This document shows, piece after piece, positions 35,242 through 47,187 of a stretch of 64,000 bases of DNA. The stretch comes from Litoreibacter ascidiaceicola (GTDB taxonomy: Bacteria > Pseudomonadota > Alphaproteobacteria > Rhodobacterales > Rhodobacteraceae): NCBI RefSeq assembly GCF_900129235.1, contig NZ_FQUV01000005.1:124001-188000 (forward strand). Reading direction: 5' to 3'. The notes below the pieces were generated by a model. The model worked only from the letters and a program-made list of their open reading frames with translations. It ran no database searches and was not told the DNA's origin. The stretch's first letter is position 1. Each line of letters opens with the position of its first letter. The position numbers were made by a program, and so were the translations under genes.

Positions 35242-36360
35242 ATGAAAATCAGTGTCGAGCGCAGCGCCCTGCTCAAGGCTGTGAGCCAAGCCCAATCTGT
35301 TGTTGAGCGCCGCAACACCATTCCGATCCTCGCCAACGTGCTGATCGAGGCTGAAGGGAATGACGTATCATTTCGTGCCACCGACCTCGACATCGAAGTG
35401 GTCGATAAAGCCCCGGCACAGGTGGAACGCCCCGGCGCCACAACTGTATCGGCGACAACCCTGCACGAGATTGTCCGCAAGCTGCCAGACGGCGCTTTGG
35501 TGTCGCTTACCGATGACGGCACATCCGGTCGGTTGACTGTAGAAGCCGGGCGATCCACGTTTTCGCTGGCCACCCTGCCCAAAGAAGACTTTCCGGTTAT
35601 GGCGACGTCGGAATACCAGTCCAATTTCTCGGCACCGGCCCCCATGTTGCGTCGGCTCTTTGACAAGTCCAAATTCGCCATTTCCACAGAAGAAACAAGG
35701 TATTATCTCAACGGCGTCTACATGCACGTGTCTGAAGGCGAAGGTGGCAAAGTGCTGCGCTGTGTGGCCACTGATGGGCACCGTTTGGCGCGCATTGACG
35801 CCGATCTACCGGAAGGTGCGGCCGACATGCCGGGCGTTATCGTACCCCGCAAAACCGTAGCCGAACTGCGCAAACTTCTCGAAGACGACGACATGCAAAT
35901 CGCGGTATCCGTGTCCGAAACCAAAGTGCGGTTCGCAACTCCGGACATCACTTTGACGTCGAAGGTCATCGACGGAACTTTTCCAGACTACACCCGCGTG
36001 ATTCCGCAAGGAAATACACGCAAACTGGAAGTCGACGCGACCGAGTTCGCCAAAGCCGTGGACCGTGTGGCAACCGTCTCTTCGGAGCGTTCTCGCGCGG
36101 TGAAGCTGTCGCTTGACGAAGACAGGCTGGTGCTGTCCGTCAACGCGCCTGACAGCGGTGCCGCTGAGGAAGAACTGGCTGTTGCCTATAGCGACGAGCG
36201 GTTGGAGATCGGGTTCAATGCGAAGTACCTCCTTGAGATTGCCGGACAGGTTGATCGCGAAAACGCCGTCTTCATGTTCAATTCGGCAGGCGACCCAACC
36301 TTGATGCGCGAAGGCAACGACCAGTCGGCCGTCTACGTCGTGATGCCAATGCGCGTTTAA
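35242..36360 (+). CDS. dnaN: DNA polymerase III beta clamp
   Basis: Sliding clamp giving processivity to the replicase. 372 residues in three repeated clamp domains; recognisable parts include MKISVERSALLKAVSQAQSVV at the start, TRYYLNGVYMH, RCVATDGHRLARI in the middle and the C-terminal VYVVMPMRV, which closes the ring interface. GAGGGA precedes the ATG. Order dnaA-dnaN-recF is classical. Confidence 0.98.
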   Translation: MKISVERSALLKAVSQAQSVVERRNTIPILANVLIEAEGNDVSFRATDLDIEVVDKAPAQVERPGATTVSATTLHEIVRKLPDGALVSLTDDGTSGRLTVEAGRSTFSLATLPKEDFPVMATSEYQSNFSAPAPMLRRLFDKSKFAISTEETRYYLNGVYMHVSEGEGGKVLRCVATDGHRLARIDADLPEGAADMPGVIVPRKTVAELRKLLEDDDMQIAVSVSETKVRFATPDITLTSKVIDGTFPDYTRVIPQGNTRKLEVDATEFAKAVDRVATVSSERSRAVKLSLDEDRLVLSVNAPDSGAAEEELAVAYSDERLEIGFNAKYLLEIAGQVDRENAVFMFNSAGDPTLMREGNDQSAVYVVMPMRV

Positions 36361-36369
36361 CGCGCGCTC

Positions 36370-37476
36370 ATGGCGGGGCTGTATCTCTCTGCGTTAACTC
36401 TGTCTCACTTCAGGTCTCACCGACGGGTGGAGCTGAAGCTTGACGACCGTCCCATCGCGATCTTCGGCTCTAACGGGGCCGGAAAAACCAACATTCTAGA
36501 AGCAATTTCAATGCTGTCTCCAGGCCGTGGCCTTCGGCGTGCGAAAGCAGATGAAATCGCGCGCGCACCGGAGGCACTAGGCTGGAAGGTGTCGGGTCTC
36601 TTGCACAGCCTAGGGCAAGTGCATGAAATCGAAACACGAGCTGAGAACGGCGGCAATCGCACCGTTAGCATTGATGGCAAAACGGCACCTCAAATCGCGC
36701 TTGGGCGGGTTGCTCGGGTTGTTTGGTTGGTACCCGCGATGGATCGCCTCTGGCTCGAAGGTGCTGAGGGACGTCGCCGTTTCCTGGACCGAATAACACT
36801 GAGTTTTGAACCAAAACATGCAGAATTTACAGTAGCTTATGAGAAAGCGATGCGGGAGCGAAACAGACTCCTAAAGGATATGGTTCGTGATGCCATGTGG
36901 TATGGGGCTCTGGAATCGCAAATGGCCGAGGCAGGTGCGCAGATCATCGCAAACAGAGCCGCAGCGCTGGCGCGGCTGCAATCCGCGATGGAGAGTGCTC
37001 AGACCTCCTTCCCAACCGCGGAGCTATCTATCGAGAACCCCGACGATGCCGACTTCATTGATGGCGCTGAAGCATTGCTCACCGCCCTTCAAGCATCGAG
37101 ATCCACCGACTTGCGCGCTGGAAGGACGCTAATTGGACCCCACAGAGCCGACATGAAAGCGATTTACAAAGCAAAGAGTATTGAAGCAAAGCAATGCTCG
37201 ACCGGAGAGCAGAAAGCGCTGCTCCTCTCTTTGATCCTTGCCAATGCGCGCGCCCTTTCAGAAGATTTCGGAGCCGCACCGATCATTTTGCTGGATGAGG
37301 TCGCAGCGCATTTGGACGCGGGCCGCAGGGCCGCACTCTATGACGAAATTTGCGCGTTAAAAGCTCAGGCGTGGATGACTGGCACCGGTGCCGAGTTATT
37401 CAATGAACTGGGCGATCGTGCGCAGCATTTCGAGGTGTCGGACGACGATGGTGCTTCTGTGGTGAGACTGCGATGA
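36370..37476 (+). CDS. recF: DNA repair/recombination protein RecF
   Basis: SMC-like ATPase that helps load RecA at gaps. 368 residues. N-terminal LTLSHFRSHRRVELKLD and Walker A FGSNGAGKTNILEAISML (near 33); C-terminal signature STGEQKALLLSLILANA and Walker B ILLDEVAAHLDAGRR. It starts 9 bases after dnaN, so it is part of the dnaN operon. Confidence 0.97.
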   Translation: MAGLYLSALTLSHFRSHRRVELKLDDRPIAIFGSNGAGKTNILEAISMLSPGRGLRRAKADEIARAPEALGWKVSGLLHSLGQVHEIETRAENGGNRTVSIDGKTAPQIALGRVARVVWLVPAMDRLWLEGAEGRRRFLDRITLSFEPKHAEFTVAYEKAMRERNRLLKDMVRDAMWYGALESQMAEAGAQIIANRAAALARLQSAMESAQTSFPTAELSIENPDDADFIDGAEALLTALQASRSTDLRAGRTLIGPHRADMKAIYKAKSIEAKQCSTGEQKALLLSLILANARALSEDFGAAPIILLDEVAAHLDAGRRAALYDEICALKAQAWMTGTGAELFNELGDRAQHFEVSDDDGASVVRLR

Positions 37477-37525
37477 AAGCATACAACACCTACGTTTTGA
37501 GCGTAGTTATAATCGGTTTTTTCCC

Positions 37526-38146
37526 ATGACCATCACCCCACTCGAATTGCTGTTTTATGCGGGCGGGCTTTTCATCCTGTTTCTGACACCCGGCCCCGTT
37601 TGGGTCGCGCTTCTGGCGCGGGCTATGTCGGGGGGATTCCGGTCAGCGTGGCCCCTGGCTTTCGGCGTGGTCGTCGGTGACGTCATATGGCCGCTCATTG
37701 CGGTTCTTGGCGTGACGTGGATCGTCGATCAGGCCAGCTGGTTTATGGATGTGCTTAAATGGGTGGCCGTAGCAATGTTTATCGCGATGGGCATATTGCT
37801 GATCCGTCACGCGGGCAAAGAGCTGACGGAAAACTCCAGCCTCACGCGTCCCGGCATGTGGGCAGGCTTCATCGCCGGGGTCGTGGTGATCATGTCCAAC
37901 CCGAAGGCGGTTTTATTCTACATGGGCGTGCTGCCCGGTTTCTTCGATCTGACAAGAGTGACTCGCTGGGACATCGCCGCGATCTGCTTCCTAAGCTTCC
38001 TCGTGCCGCTTTTGGGAAATCTGGTGCTCGCGGCCTCGGTCGACCGCGTCAGAGGGCTCCTCAAGGCCCCGGGCGCGGTGCGCCGAATGAACGTGATTGC
38101 TGGCTGGCTTTTGATCTGTGTTGGTGTGGTGATTGGCGTCAGCTGA
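37526..38146 (+). CDS. LysE family exporter
   Basis: 206-residue inner membrane protein with about six hydrophobic helices. The conserved FLTPGPVWVALLARAMSGGFRSAWPLAFGVVVGD near residue 20 is the LysE/RhtB signature, and NPKAVLFYMGVLPGFFD is the second family motif. Such proteins export amino acids or derivatives; the substrate is unknown. It is inserted between recF and gyrB. Confidence 0.88.
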   Translation: MTITPLELLFYAGGLFILFLTPGPVWVALLARAMSGGFRSAWPLAFGVVVGDVIWPLIAVLGVTWIVDQASWFMDVLKWVAVAMFIAMGILLIRHAGKELTENSSLTRPGMWAGFIAGVVVIMSNPKAVLFYMGVLPGFFDLTRVTRWDIAAICFLSFLVPLLGNLVLAASVDRVRGLLKAPGAVRRMNVIAGWLLICVGVVIGVS

Positions 38147-38190
38147 TGACCACCTACAGGGCATGAATACAGGGTTAAAACGGGCCCTGA

Positions 38191-40701
<2,511 letters not shown>

Positions 40702-40712
40702 GTATCGGCTGG

Positions 40713-40748
40713 GGCGCTGAACTCACTCCGACAGGGTCAAGCAGCGCC
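40713..40748. terminator. Possible bidirectional stem-loop between gyrB and flgI
   Basis: GGCGCTG (40713-40719) can pair with CAGCGCC (40742-40748) over a 22-base loop in the 48-base gap between the convergent gyrB and flgI genes. No T run follows on either strand, so a terminator role is uncertain. Confidence 0.3.
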
Positions 40749-40749
40749 T

Positions 40750-41850
40750 CTACTGAACGATAAATTCTGCATGCAAGGCACCAGCAGCCTTTATGCTTTT
40801 CAGAATATCAATCATATCCAATGGTGTGACGCCCAGAGCATTCAATCCAGAGACCACGTCTTTCAAAGTCGTGCCGGGTTTGATCTCCGCAAGGCCGGTT
40901 CCCTGATCCTCACCAATGGCCGCCGTGGTTCGCGGCACGATCACTGTTTCGCCCTCGCTAAACGGGTTCGGTTGAACCACCACTGGCGTCTCGTCAATCG
41001 TTAGCGTCAGATTGCCTTGCGCGACCGCCACTCTGGAAATCCGGACATTTTCGTCCATGACAATCGTGCCAGACCGCTGATCGACCACGACCCGCGCGCG
41101 CCTCTCCGGCTCAACGATGATGTTCTCTATTCGGCTGAGAACATGCGCCGGTGATCGCATCCCCGTCGCATCAATATCCAACTCAACTGTGCCCGCATCC
41201 AACATCAATGCGACCCGGCGGCCAAGCGCAGTATTGATCGCATTTTCAATTTTTTCCGCGGTCGAAAAATCAGGCGTTCGCAAAGCCAATCGCAAACTCG
41301 ACAGCGTCGAAAACTCAAACTCGACTTCGCGCTCTATCCGCCCGCCAGATGGCACGATCCCGGCAGTTGGCACGCCGTGCACCACGCGCGCAGCATCGCC
41401 TTCTGCAGAGATTCCACCCGCAATAACAGTACCCTGCGCGACTACGTAGACATCGCCGTCAGCAGCATTCAACGGCGTCATAATCAGCGTCCCGCCCAGC
41501 AAGCTTTTCGCATCTCCGATAGCAGACACGGTCACATCAACCTTGCTTCCTGCGCGGCTGAAGGCAGGCAGGGTAGACGTCACAAGAACGGCAGCTACGT
41601 TTTTGGGCCGGAATTGCTCCCCACCAACATTCACGCCCAGCCGCTCCAGGATGTTGATCATCATCTCCTCGGTGAACGGGGAGTTGCGCAAGCCGTCCCC
41701 GGTACCGTTCAAACCAACAACGAGCCCATAGCCCACCAGATCGTTGCCTCGAACCCCGTCGAATTCAACAAGGTCTTTCAGCCGCACGCTGGAGGCCGAC
41801 ACGACAGTAGGTAAAGCTAACAGAACGGCGAAAAGAACAGCACGGATCAT
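40750..41850 (-). CDS. flgI: Flagellar P-ring protein FlgI
   Basis: Periplasmic P-ring subunit around the rod. 366 residues with a signal peptide (about 1-19, ending VVSA). Family motifs: RLKDLVEFDGVRGNDLVGYGLVVGLNGTGD, FRPKNVAAVLVTSTLPAFSRAGSKVDVTVSAIGDAKSL and the C-terminal LKDVVSGLNALGVTPLDMIDILKSIKAAGALHAE. It overlaps flgL by 4 bases and is the last gene of the second flagellar block. Its chaperone flgA and partner flgH are in the first block. Confidence 0.97.
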   Translation of the reverse strand: MIRAVLFAVLLALPTVVSASSVRLKDLVEFDGVRGNDLVGYGLVVGLNGTGDGLRNSPFTEEMMINILERLGVNVGGEQFRPKNVAAVLVTSTLPAFSRAGSKVDVTVSAIGDAKSLLGGTLIMTPLNAADGDVYVVAQGTVIAGGISAEGDAARVVHGVPTAGIVPSGGRIEREVEFEFSTLSSLRLALRTPDFSTAEKIENAINTALGRRVALMLDAGTVELDIDATGMRSPAHVLSRIENIIVEPERRARVVVDQRSGTIVMDENVRISRVAVAQGNLTLTIDETPVVVQPNPFSEGETVIVPRTTAAIGEDQGTGLAEIKPGTTLKDVVSGLNALGVTPLDMIDILKSIKAAGALHAEFIVQ

Positions 41851-42857
41851 CGCAGATAATCCGAAAGGCGGAGTTGGGACGTACGGGCAGTCAGCACATA
41901 AAGTGTCTCTATCTGGAATTGTACTGCCTCAAGCGCGCTTGCCGTCTCATAAGGGTCCGCGCCTGTGATCTTTGATCGAGCCATATCCAAAATGCCGCGC
42001 TCGACACGCCCAGCGACATCAGCCTCTGTCAGCAGGCGTTCAGTTACACCCGTGTCACGTTGCATTGCGATCAACGCCTGTTCCGACGCTATCAAACCTT
42101 GCCCGACTTGCGATAGGACGTTTCTTTTTTCATCTTGAGGAACCGCTATAGTACCTTCGGAGATTGCGGTGGCCACTGCCAGATCCCGCAAGATCGCGCG
42201 AAACGCCTGATCATCCGCCTTGAGCGGAAGGTCAATCTTGTGCTGCTCCGATATTGCGATGCCGGATTGGGATTGGTCACTACCGCCATAAACAAGCGTC
42301 TCAAACCCGCCGCCAACGTCTTGGAACCAAGCATCCACCTGAGTAGTGAAGTCAGCGATGTCGGTGGCAGAAGCGGCGAGCCCATTGATATGCAGCATGA
42401 TGTCTTCAGAGCTAACGAGTGGTGCCTGCCCGGTTGCCATGCCAGAGAACAAAAACTGACCGGACACTTGGGTATTCAGAAAGGACACAACCTGGCTCAT
42501 TCGCCCTGATGCGCTGGCGAGTTTGGCATCAAGCACGTCGGGCTGTTCAAGCGATGCGGCGGCGGTCAGGTCCGTGCCAAATGCGGCGACGGTAGTTTGC
42601 ATAGCCGCCAAACTTGTTTGCAATCCCGACACCCGCAGCTGCAGATCAGAGCGCCCCAAGGCGAAACCGTCGAGTCGGGACAAAGACCCCTCCAATCCGG
42701 CCAAAGGACCAAAGTCGCCACGGACATGGCTCGTAAGGTTCTGCTTGTTGCCGGTTGTCAGTTCGCTGGTCAGTTTTGCGAGTGTTGTTTTCAATCCCGC
42801 ACCTTGTCTACGCAACATCATGTTCTGGCCAAGGTCACTTAGGTTGCCGTAGTTCAT
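41847..42857 (-). CDS. flgL: Hook-filament junction protein FlgL
   Basis: Junction protein between hook and filament, 336 residues. Flagellin-like N-terminus (SDLGQNMMLRRQGAGLKTTLAKLTSELTTGNKQNL) and C-terminus (ALEAVQFQIETLYVLTARTSQLRLSDYLR). In between, QVSGQFLFSGMATGQAPL is FlgL-like. GAGGAT lies upstream of the ATG. It follows flgK with a 1-base gap. Confidence 0.9.
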   Translation of the reverse strand: MNYGNLSDLGQNMMLRRQGAGLKTTLAKLTSELTTGNKQNLTSHVRGDFGPLAGLEGSLSRLDGFALGRSDLQLRVSGLQTSLAAMQTTVAAFGTDLTAAASLEQPDVLDAKLASASGRMSQVVSFLNTQVSGQFLFSGMATGQAPLVSSEDIMLHINGLAASATDIADFTTQVDAWFQDVGGGFETLVYGGSDQSQSGIAISEQHKIDLPLKADDQAFRAILRDLAVATAISEGTIAVPQDEKRNVLSQVGQGLIASEQALIAMQRDTGVTERLLTEADVAGRVERGILDMARSKITGADPYETASALEAVQFQIETLYVLTARTSQLRLSDYLR

Positions 42858-42858
42858 G

Positions 42859-44307
42859 TTATATCCTCAGCAATGATTGAAGCATTTCGTCGACGGCCTG
42901 AATAACCTTGGCATTCGCGGCGTAGTTCCGTTCGATCAGAAGCAGCTTTTGCATCTCTTGATCGGTGTCGACGCCACCGGCCTGCTCTACATCGCGAAAC
43001 GCTTGAACCCGCGTTGCTTCGAAACTCTGCCGTTGCTCGGCCCCGTGCCGGTTTTGACTCACTTGGGACAGAAAATCCCCCATCAAAGCAGAGCTTGATC
43101 CCGCGATGGAAAATGCCCCGCTGACCGGTTGCTGAGCGGCCGAGAATATCTGCTCGTAGGCGCTCAAAAGCGTGTTGTCGGATGCAGGGCCTTGTGTGAT
43201 CGCGTTAATGCCATCGCGCATTCGCCACGACGCGCCGCCGGTAGCAGTTTGCACCGCTGCGTTAAGCGAAAGTCTGGAGGCAAGCCCTGCCTCATCCAAC
43301 GGATCCAAAGTTCCGCCAGCGTCGGTGAACAGCCCGACTTGCCCGGGCAATAGCGTCGTATCCGCTGCAATAGCGCGGTCCATCAGATTGCGTGACAACG
43401 CATCCAGATTTGCCTGCACGGTGGGGATATCTTGATCACGCAATGCGAATGCTCCGGCCAATGCCCCACCCGAGATGGCCTCTATCGCAGAGCCGTTCAC
43501 GCTGGATGCGCCGACGATTTGAAGTCCGGACAACGCACCGCTCATCAAAGACATGTCCGGTGTGATCACGCCGGTCGGGGTGAACTCGAACTGCGCAGCT
43601 TGATAGTCAACAAGGGTCGTGCCGTTGGGTGTAACCAATGCAATTTGCCCGTAGTCACGGCTCACCGCCTGAACGGGGACAATCGAGCTGATACCATCCA
43701 CCACCGCTTGCCGTTGATCCATAAGGCCGGATGGGTCTCCGCCTGAATTTACCTGTTGACGAATTTCGCGGTTCAACCTGTCGACATCTGTCAGGGCTGA
43801 ATTCAACAAACCGAACTGTGCGCCTATTGACCGATCAACTGCTTCCCGTTTGCCAACAAGCTGGGCAGAGATGTCGTTTATTTTTCCGACCAGCCCCGCC
43901 GCGCTGTCAACAACTGCGCTTAGACGGGAGCCACTGGATGGATTGGTCGCAGCCGCGATCAGGCTTTGGTCAAACCGGTCCATAAAGGCTGAAAGCGAAG
44001 AGGCCATATCTGGCGTCCCTATGGTCTGCTCCACCGAGGCAAAGAAACTGGCCCGCGCGTCTTGGTAGCCCAGCTCTGCCTGCGCCAACCGACGGTCCGC
44101 GATAGCCGTTTGGTTAACCACGCGGTCGACACCAGAGATTTTTACACCAGCGCCTTGGCCGCCCACGGTAGCAGCCCCAAGTGAAAGTTCCCGCCGCCCG
44201 TAGCTTTCGGTCATCGCGTTTGCGACGTTGGCTGAAACCAGTTCTGCCGCCCGCGATACCGCTGTCAAACCGGACACTGCGTTGGACAGAGACGCTGAAA
44301 TGCTCAT
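42859..44307 (-). CDS. flgK: Hook-associated protein FlgK
   Basis: First hook-filament junction protein, 482 residues. N-terminus SISASLSNAVSGLTAVSRAAELVSANVANAMTESYGRRE, and the C-terminus EMQKLLLIERNYAANAKVIQAVDEMLQSLLRI carries the heptad-like rod/hook domain. The QRQAVVDGISSIVPV block in the middle is typical. GAGGG precedes the ATG. It lies between flgE and flgL. Confidence 0.95.
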   Translation of the reverse strand: MSISASLSNAVSGLTAVSRAAELVSANVANAMTESYGRRELSLGAATVGGQGAGVKISGVDRVVNQTAIADRRLAQAELGYQDARASFFASVEQTIGTPDMASSLSAFMDRFDQSLIAAATNPSSGSRLSAVVDSAAGLVGKINDISAQLVGKREAVDRSIGAQFGLLNSALTDVDRLNREIRQQVNSGGDPSGLMDQRQAVVDGISSIVPVQAVSRDYGQIALVTPNGTTLVDYQAAQFEFTPTGVITPDMSLMSGALSGLQIVGASSVNGSAIEAISGGALAGAFALRDQDIPTVQANLDALSRNLMDRAIAADTTLLPGQVGLFTDAGGTLDPLDEAGLASRLSLNAAVQTATGGASWRMRDGINAITQGPASDNTLLSAYEQIFSAAQQPVSGAFSIAGSSSALMGDFLSQVSQNRHGAEQRQSFEATRVQAFRDVEQAGGVDTDQEMQKLLLIERNYAANAKVIQAVDEMLQSLLRI

Positions 44308-44328
44308 GCGAAGACCCTCTACTCTAGT

Positions 44329-45636
44329 TTAGCGTTTGATATTGGTCGTTTCCTGCAGCATCTCGTCCACGGTTTGGATCACCTTGGCGTTGGACGAATA
44401 AGCCCGCTGCGTCTGAATGAGCGCCGTCAGCTCGCCCGCAACATCAGTAGTCGACTCCTCAAGCGCATAGCCAAGGATGTCTCCGGTCGGGCCATCGCCC
44501 GCGTCCCACAGGAAAAAGGACCCGCTGTCGTTTGACGGAACATAGGTTTGATTATCCATTGCCGTCAGCCCGTTCGGGTTGGGCAGGTCCACCAAGGGAA
44601 TTTGATAGATCGTGCGCGTAATCCCGATGTCAAAAGTGGCTTGGACATATCCGTTCGCATCTACGTCCACAGAAGTCATGTTACCAACAGGGGACCCGTC
44701 TTTCGTGATCTGTGTCGGCGCAAAACTATCTGATAGCTGCGTCACGCCGGTACCCGATCCCAAATCACCAATCGTAATATCTAACGGGCCGCCATCCAGC
44801 GTTACGGGAAAACTGCCCGTGGCCGGATCGTAGTCCCCGCCAACTGCTGACGTGCGCACAACACTCGCCAGCGTCCCGCCGCTGCCTCGCGTGTCGTCAA
44901 AGGTCATAGTGTATTCCCCGACGACGGCACCGCCACTGGCAGAGTCGCTGAGTTGCATGGTCCATTGATTTGACGCGCCAGACGCTGGAACCACTGGGGT
45001 GTAGGTCACAAGAAGGTTTTGCGACGTGCCTAAATTATCGAAGTACTCAACCGAAAGTTCCAGGGATTCCCCGCTTGCGCCCGCTTCGGTTTCGGTCGCA
45101 GGCAGGTTCACACCAAGACTCATGCGCGTGGTTGGCTCCCCTGCGAACTGGTTGACGTTGATCTGGATTGGCTGAAGCCCGTCCGCGGTATCACGCGGGA
45201 ATGTAGGGACTGTACCGTCTGAATCTGCGGGCCAGCCCATCAGAACCATACCGGTATCGGTTGTTAGATATCCTTGCGAGTCCGTGCGGAACGATCCGGT
45301 TGTGGCGAGCCGGAACGGAATATCCCCGCCCTGCAAATTCACGGCCGATTCAGTCGTGATTGGCAGAAAACCCCGACCGCGAACGGCCAGATCAGTCGAG
45401 TTCGTTGTTGTCAGAAGCGCGCCAGCCTGATCAATCAGGCGTTGGGATGTGACGCGCACGCCACCCGCAGAATAGCTGCCCTGACTGTTCGAAATGACCA
45501 TCGAATGGAACTGTGTTTCCGCACGCTTGTAGCCATTTGTCCCAGAGTTAGCGATGTTGTCGGAAATCGTCGATAGACGGCTTGCGTTGGCGGCTAAGCC
45601 CGCGACGCCGGCATTGAGGGAGGAGGATATCGTCAT
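44329..45636 (-). CDS. flgE: Flagellar hook protein FlgE
   Basis: Hook subunit, 435 residues from the ATG at 45636 (MTISSSLNAGVAGLAANASRLSTISDNIANSGTNGYKRAETQF), with AAGG upstream; an earlier in-frame start adds 12 residues and is less likely. The central variable domain is followed by the C-terminal YALEESTTDVAGELTALIQTQRAYSSNAKVIQTVDEMLQETTNIKR. It lies downstream of motB, with a CtrA-like site in the gap. Confidence 0.95.
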   Translation of the reverse strand: MTISSSLNAGVAGLAANASRLSTISDNIANSGTNGYKRAETQFHSMVISNSQGSYSAGGVRVTSQRLIDQAGALLTTTNSTDLAVRGRGFLPITTESAVNLQGGDIPFRLATTGSFRTDSQGYLTTDTGMVLMGWPADSDGTVPTFPRDTADGLQPIQINVNQFAGEPTTRMSLGVNLPATETEAGASGESLELSVEYFDNLGTSQNLLVTYTPVVPASGASNQWTMQLSDSASGGAVVGEYTMTFDDTRGSGGTLASVVRTSAVGGDYDPATGSFPVTLDGGPLDITIGDLGSGTGVTQLSDSFAPTQITKDGSPVGNMTSVDVDANGYVQATFDIGITRTIYQIPLVDLPNPNGLTAMDNQTYVPSNDSGSFFLWDAGDGPTGDILGYALEESTTDVAGELTALIQTQRAYSSNAKVIQTVDEMLQETTNIKR

Positions 45637-45687
45637 AATGCGCCTTTCTGAAGCATACGTCTTGCGAGCCACTATCCGAACGCTGCC

Positions 45688-45703
45688 TTAACATCGCGCT
45701 AAC
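45688..45703. promoter_or_regulatory. Putative CtrA-binding site upstream of flgE
   Basis: TTAA, 7 bases, CTAAC: on the flgE strand it reads TTAG-N7-TTAA. It is one mismatch from the CtrA consensus and lies about 52 bases upstream of the flgE ATG. The same one-mismatch form occurs between fliF and fliL. Function is inferred. Confidence 0.45.
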
Positions 45704-45733
45704 AGATAAAATTCGAACGAGATTGCTAGTCGG

Positions 45734-46543
45734 TCAGCGCATTTCGCGCAGCAAAGTAACTTCAAGCCGGTTGTTGCGGACCGACATCGGATCACTGAGC
45801 AAAGGCTTGCTCTGACCGTAGCCCGTCAAACGCTCGAAGCGGTCGGGATCCATTCCATGAAGGTCCATCAAATCGCGCGTGACATGCGCACGGGCAGTTG
45901 TTTCGTCCCATGCAGGGTTATCAATCAACACACTGGGGTAAGCTCGCGAATGACTGGAAATGGAAATGCGGTTAGTCACCGCTGCGAACGTCTCTACCAG
46001 CATTTTAGATATCTCGCGCAGGACCGAAGTCGGTTGTCCGCTTTGGGGGTCAAACAACGGAGCGCCTTCCAAGTCGAAAATCTCCACGACAAGACCTTCA
46101 TCCGTGACGTCCGTTATGATGTGCTCCAGTGCGAGTTCCTTGATCAGGCTATCGCCACCTTTGCCGAGAATTCCATTCGCAAGTTCGGTGAGCTTCGCCT
46201 GATCTTCACCCGAGAGGGTTCCCTGTTCCGTCAGGGGTATTTCCGGCACACCACCTTGTCCAGATAGCGGCAGGCGGCTTTCGATCATTAGAGAATCACC
46301 GCCGAACGCCCCGGCCCCACCACCGGACACACGAGCAATGGCAATCGTCGGCGCGAAGTAATCCGCGAGTCCTTTGCGCTGTTGTTCCGTCGTCGCATTC
46401 AGCAACCACATCAGCATGAAAAACGCCATCATTGCCGTAACGAAGTCGGCATAGGCTACTTTCCATGCGCCGCCGTGATGTCCGCCGCCACTGATAACTT
46501 TTTTGCGTTTGATGATAATGGGGCGGGCCGAATTGTCGCTCAT
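45734..46543 (-). CDS. motB: Flagellar motor stator protein MotB
   Basis: Peptidoglycan-anchored stator subunit that pairs with MotA. 269 residues. After a basic N-terminus (IIIKRKKVISGG) comes the single membrane helix with the proton-binding Asp (AYADFVTAMMAFFMLMWLLNA, near residue 32). The C-terminal OmpA-like domain has RISISSHSRAYPSVL, and RFERLTGYGQSKPLLSDPMSVRNNRLEVTLL. It heads the second flagellar block, far from motA. Confidence 0.96.
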   Translation of the reverse strand: MSDNSARPIIIKRKKVISGGGHHGGAWKVAYADFVTAMMAFFMLMWLLNATTEQQRKGLADYFAPTIAIARVSGGGAGAFGGDSLMIESRLPLSGQGGVPEIPLTEQGTLSGEDQAKLTELANGILGKGGDSLIKELALEHIITDVTDEGLVVEIFDLEGAPLFDPQSGQPTSVLREISKMLVETFAAVTNRISISSHSRAYPSVLIDNPAWDETTARAHVTRDLMDLHGMDPDRFERLTGYGQSKPLLSDPMSVRNNRLEVTLLREMR

Positions 46544-46630
46544 GCTTGTCCTCGCAGTGTGGTCTGGTGGACTAAAGCAGGTGCAACTGAAACACCGGTT
46601 AACAATTAAAATTGATCGGTTTTTTTACAG

Positions 46631-47053
46631 CTACCCTCTGGCTCGGTCGAGCAGAAGCGAAGTCTCACTGCCGGTGATCCCCTGCACTTCACGTACCTGT
46701 CGCAATATGCGGTCGAAATCTGGAAGGCTGACCGTTTCAATTTGCGCAACCAAATCCCAGACACCATTGGTCGTGTGCAAATCTACGATCTCCGGCATGT
46801 GCCTGAGTTGTTTCACCACCGATGCGGTTTGCGCGCCCTTGACCTCAATCATCATGATCGCGTGGATCAAATCATCCAGCCCGACCTGCCCCAACTCGAT
46901 GGTGAACCGGCGGATCGTGCCATCGTGCTTCATGCGATCCAGACGCGTCTGAACTGTCACGCGCGAAACCCCAAGCGCACCGGCTAACGTCGTCACAGAC
47001 GCCCTGCCGTCCTGTTTTAGCAGAGCTACCAGTTTCTGATCTGTGGTGTCCAT
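46631..47053 (-). CDS. Lrp/AsnC-family regulator of arginine catabolism
   Basis: About 140 residues with an N-terminal winged helix-turn-helix (LVALLKQDGRASVTTLAGALGVSRVTVQTRLDRM) and a C-terminal RAM ligand domain (VKQLRHMPEIVDLHTTNGVWDLVAQIE). It is divergent from the arginase gene, so it most likely controls arginine use and may sense arginine or ornithine. The ATG at 47053 is chosen; a GTG two codons earlier is possible. Confidence 0.88.
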   Translation of the reverse strand: MDTTDQKLVALLKQDGRASVTTLAGALGVSRVTVQTRLDRMKHDGTIRRFTIELGQVGLDDLIHAIMMIEVKGAQTASVVKQLRHMPEIVDLHTTNGVWDLVAQIETVSLPDFDRILRQVREVQGITGSETSLLLDRARG

Positions 47054-47059
47054 TTTCAC

Positions 47060-47187
47060 TCAAATATATACATATTGATAATTCTATTAATCATAATGAT
47101 AAAGATTATATCCATATTTTCCATACTGATTGTCGCATTTGTGAAATAACTTGGATAATTTCCTCGCAACCCATCTAGGAGAGCAAA
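47060..47187. promoter_or_regulatory. AT-rich divergent control region, Lrp-type regulator/arginase
   Basis: About 130 bases, very AT-rich compared with the flanking genes, with a perfect palindrome ATCAT-A-ATGAT at 47090-47100 and nearby imperfect repeats of ATAAT and GATTAT. Lrp/AsnC proteins bind degenerate AT-rich palindromes, so this is the likely operator. GGAGAG precedes the arginase start. Confidence 0.5.
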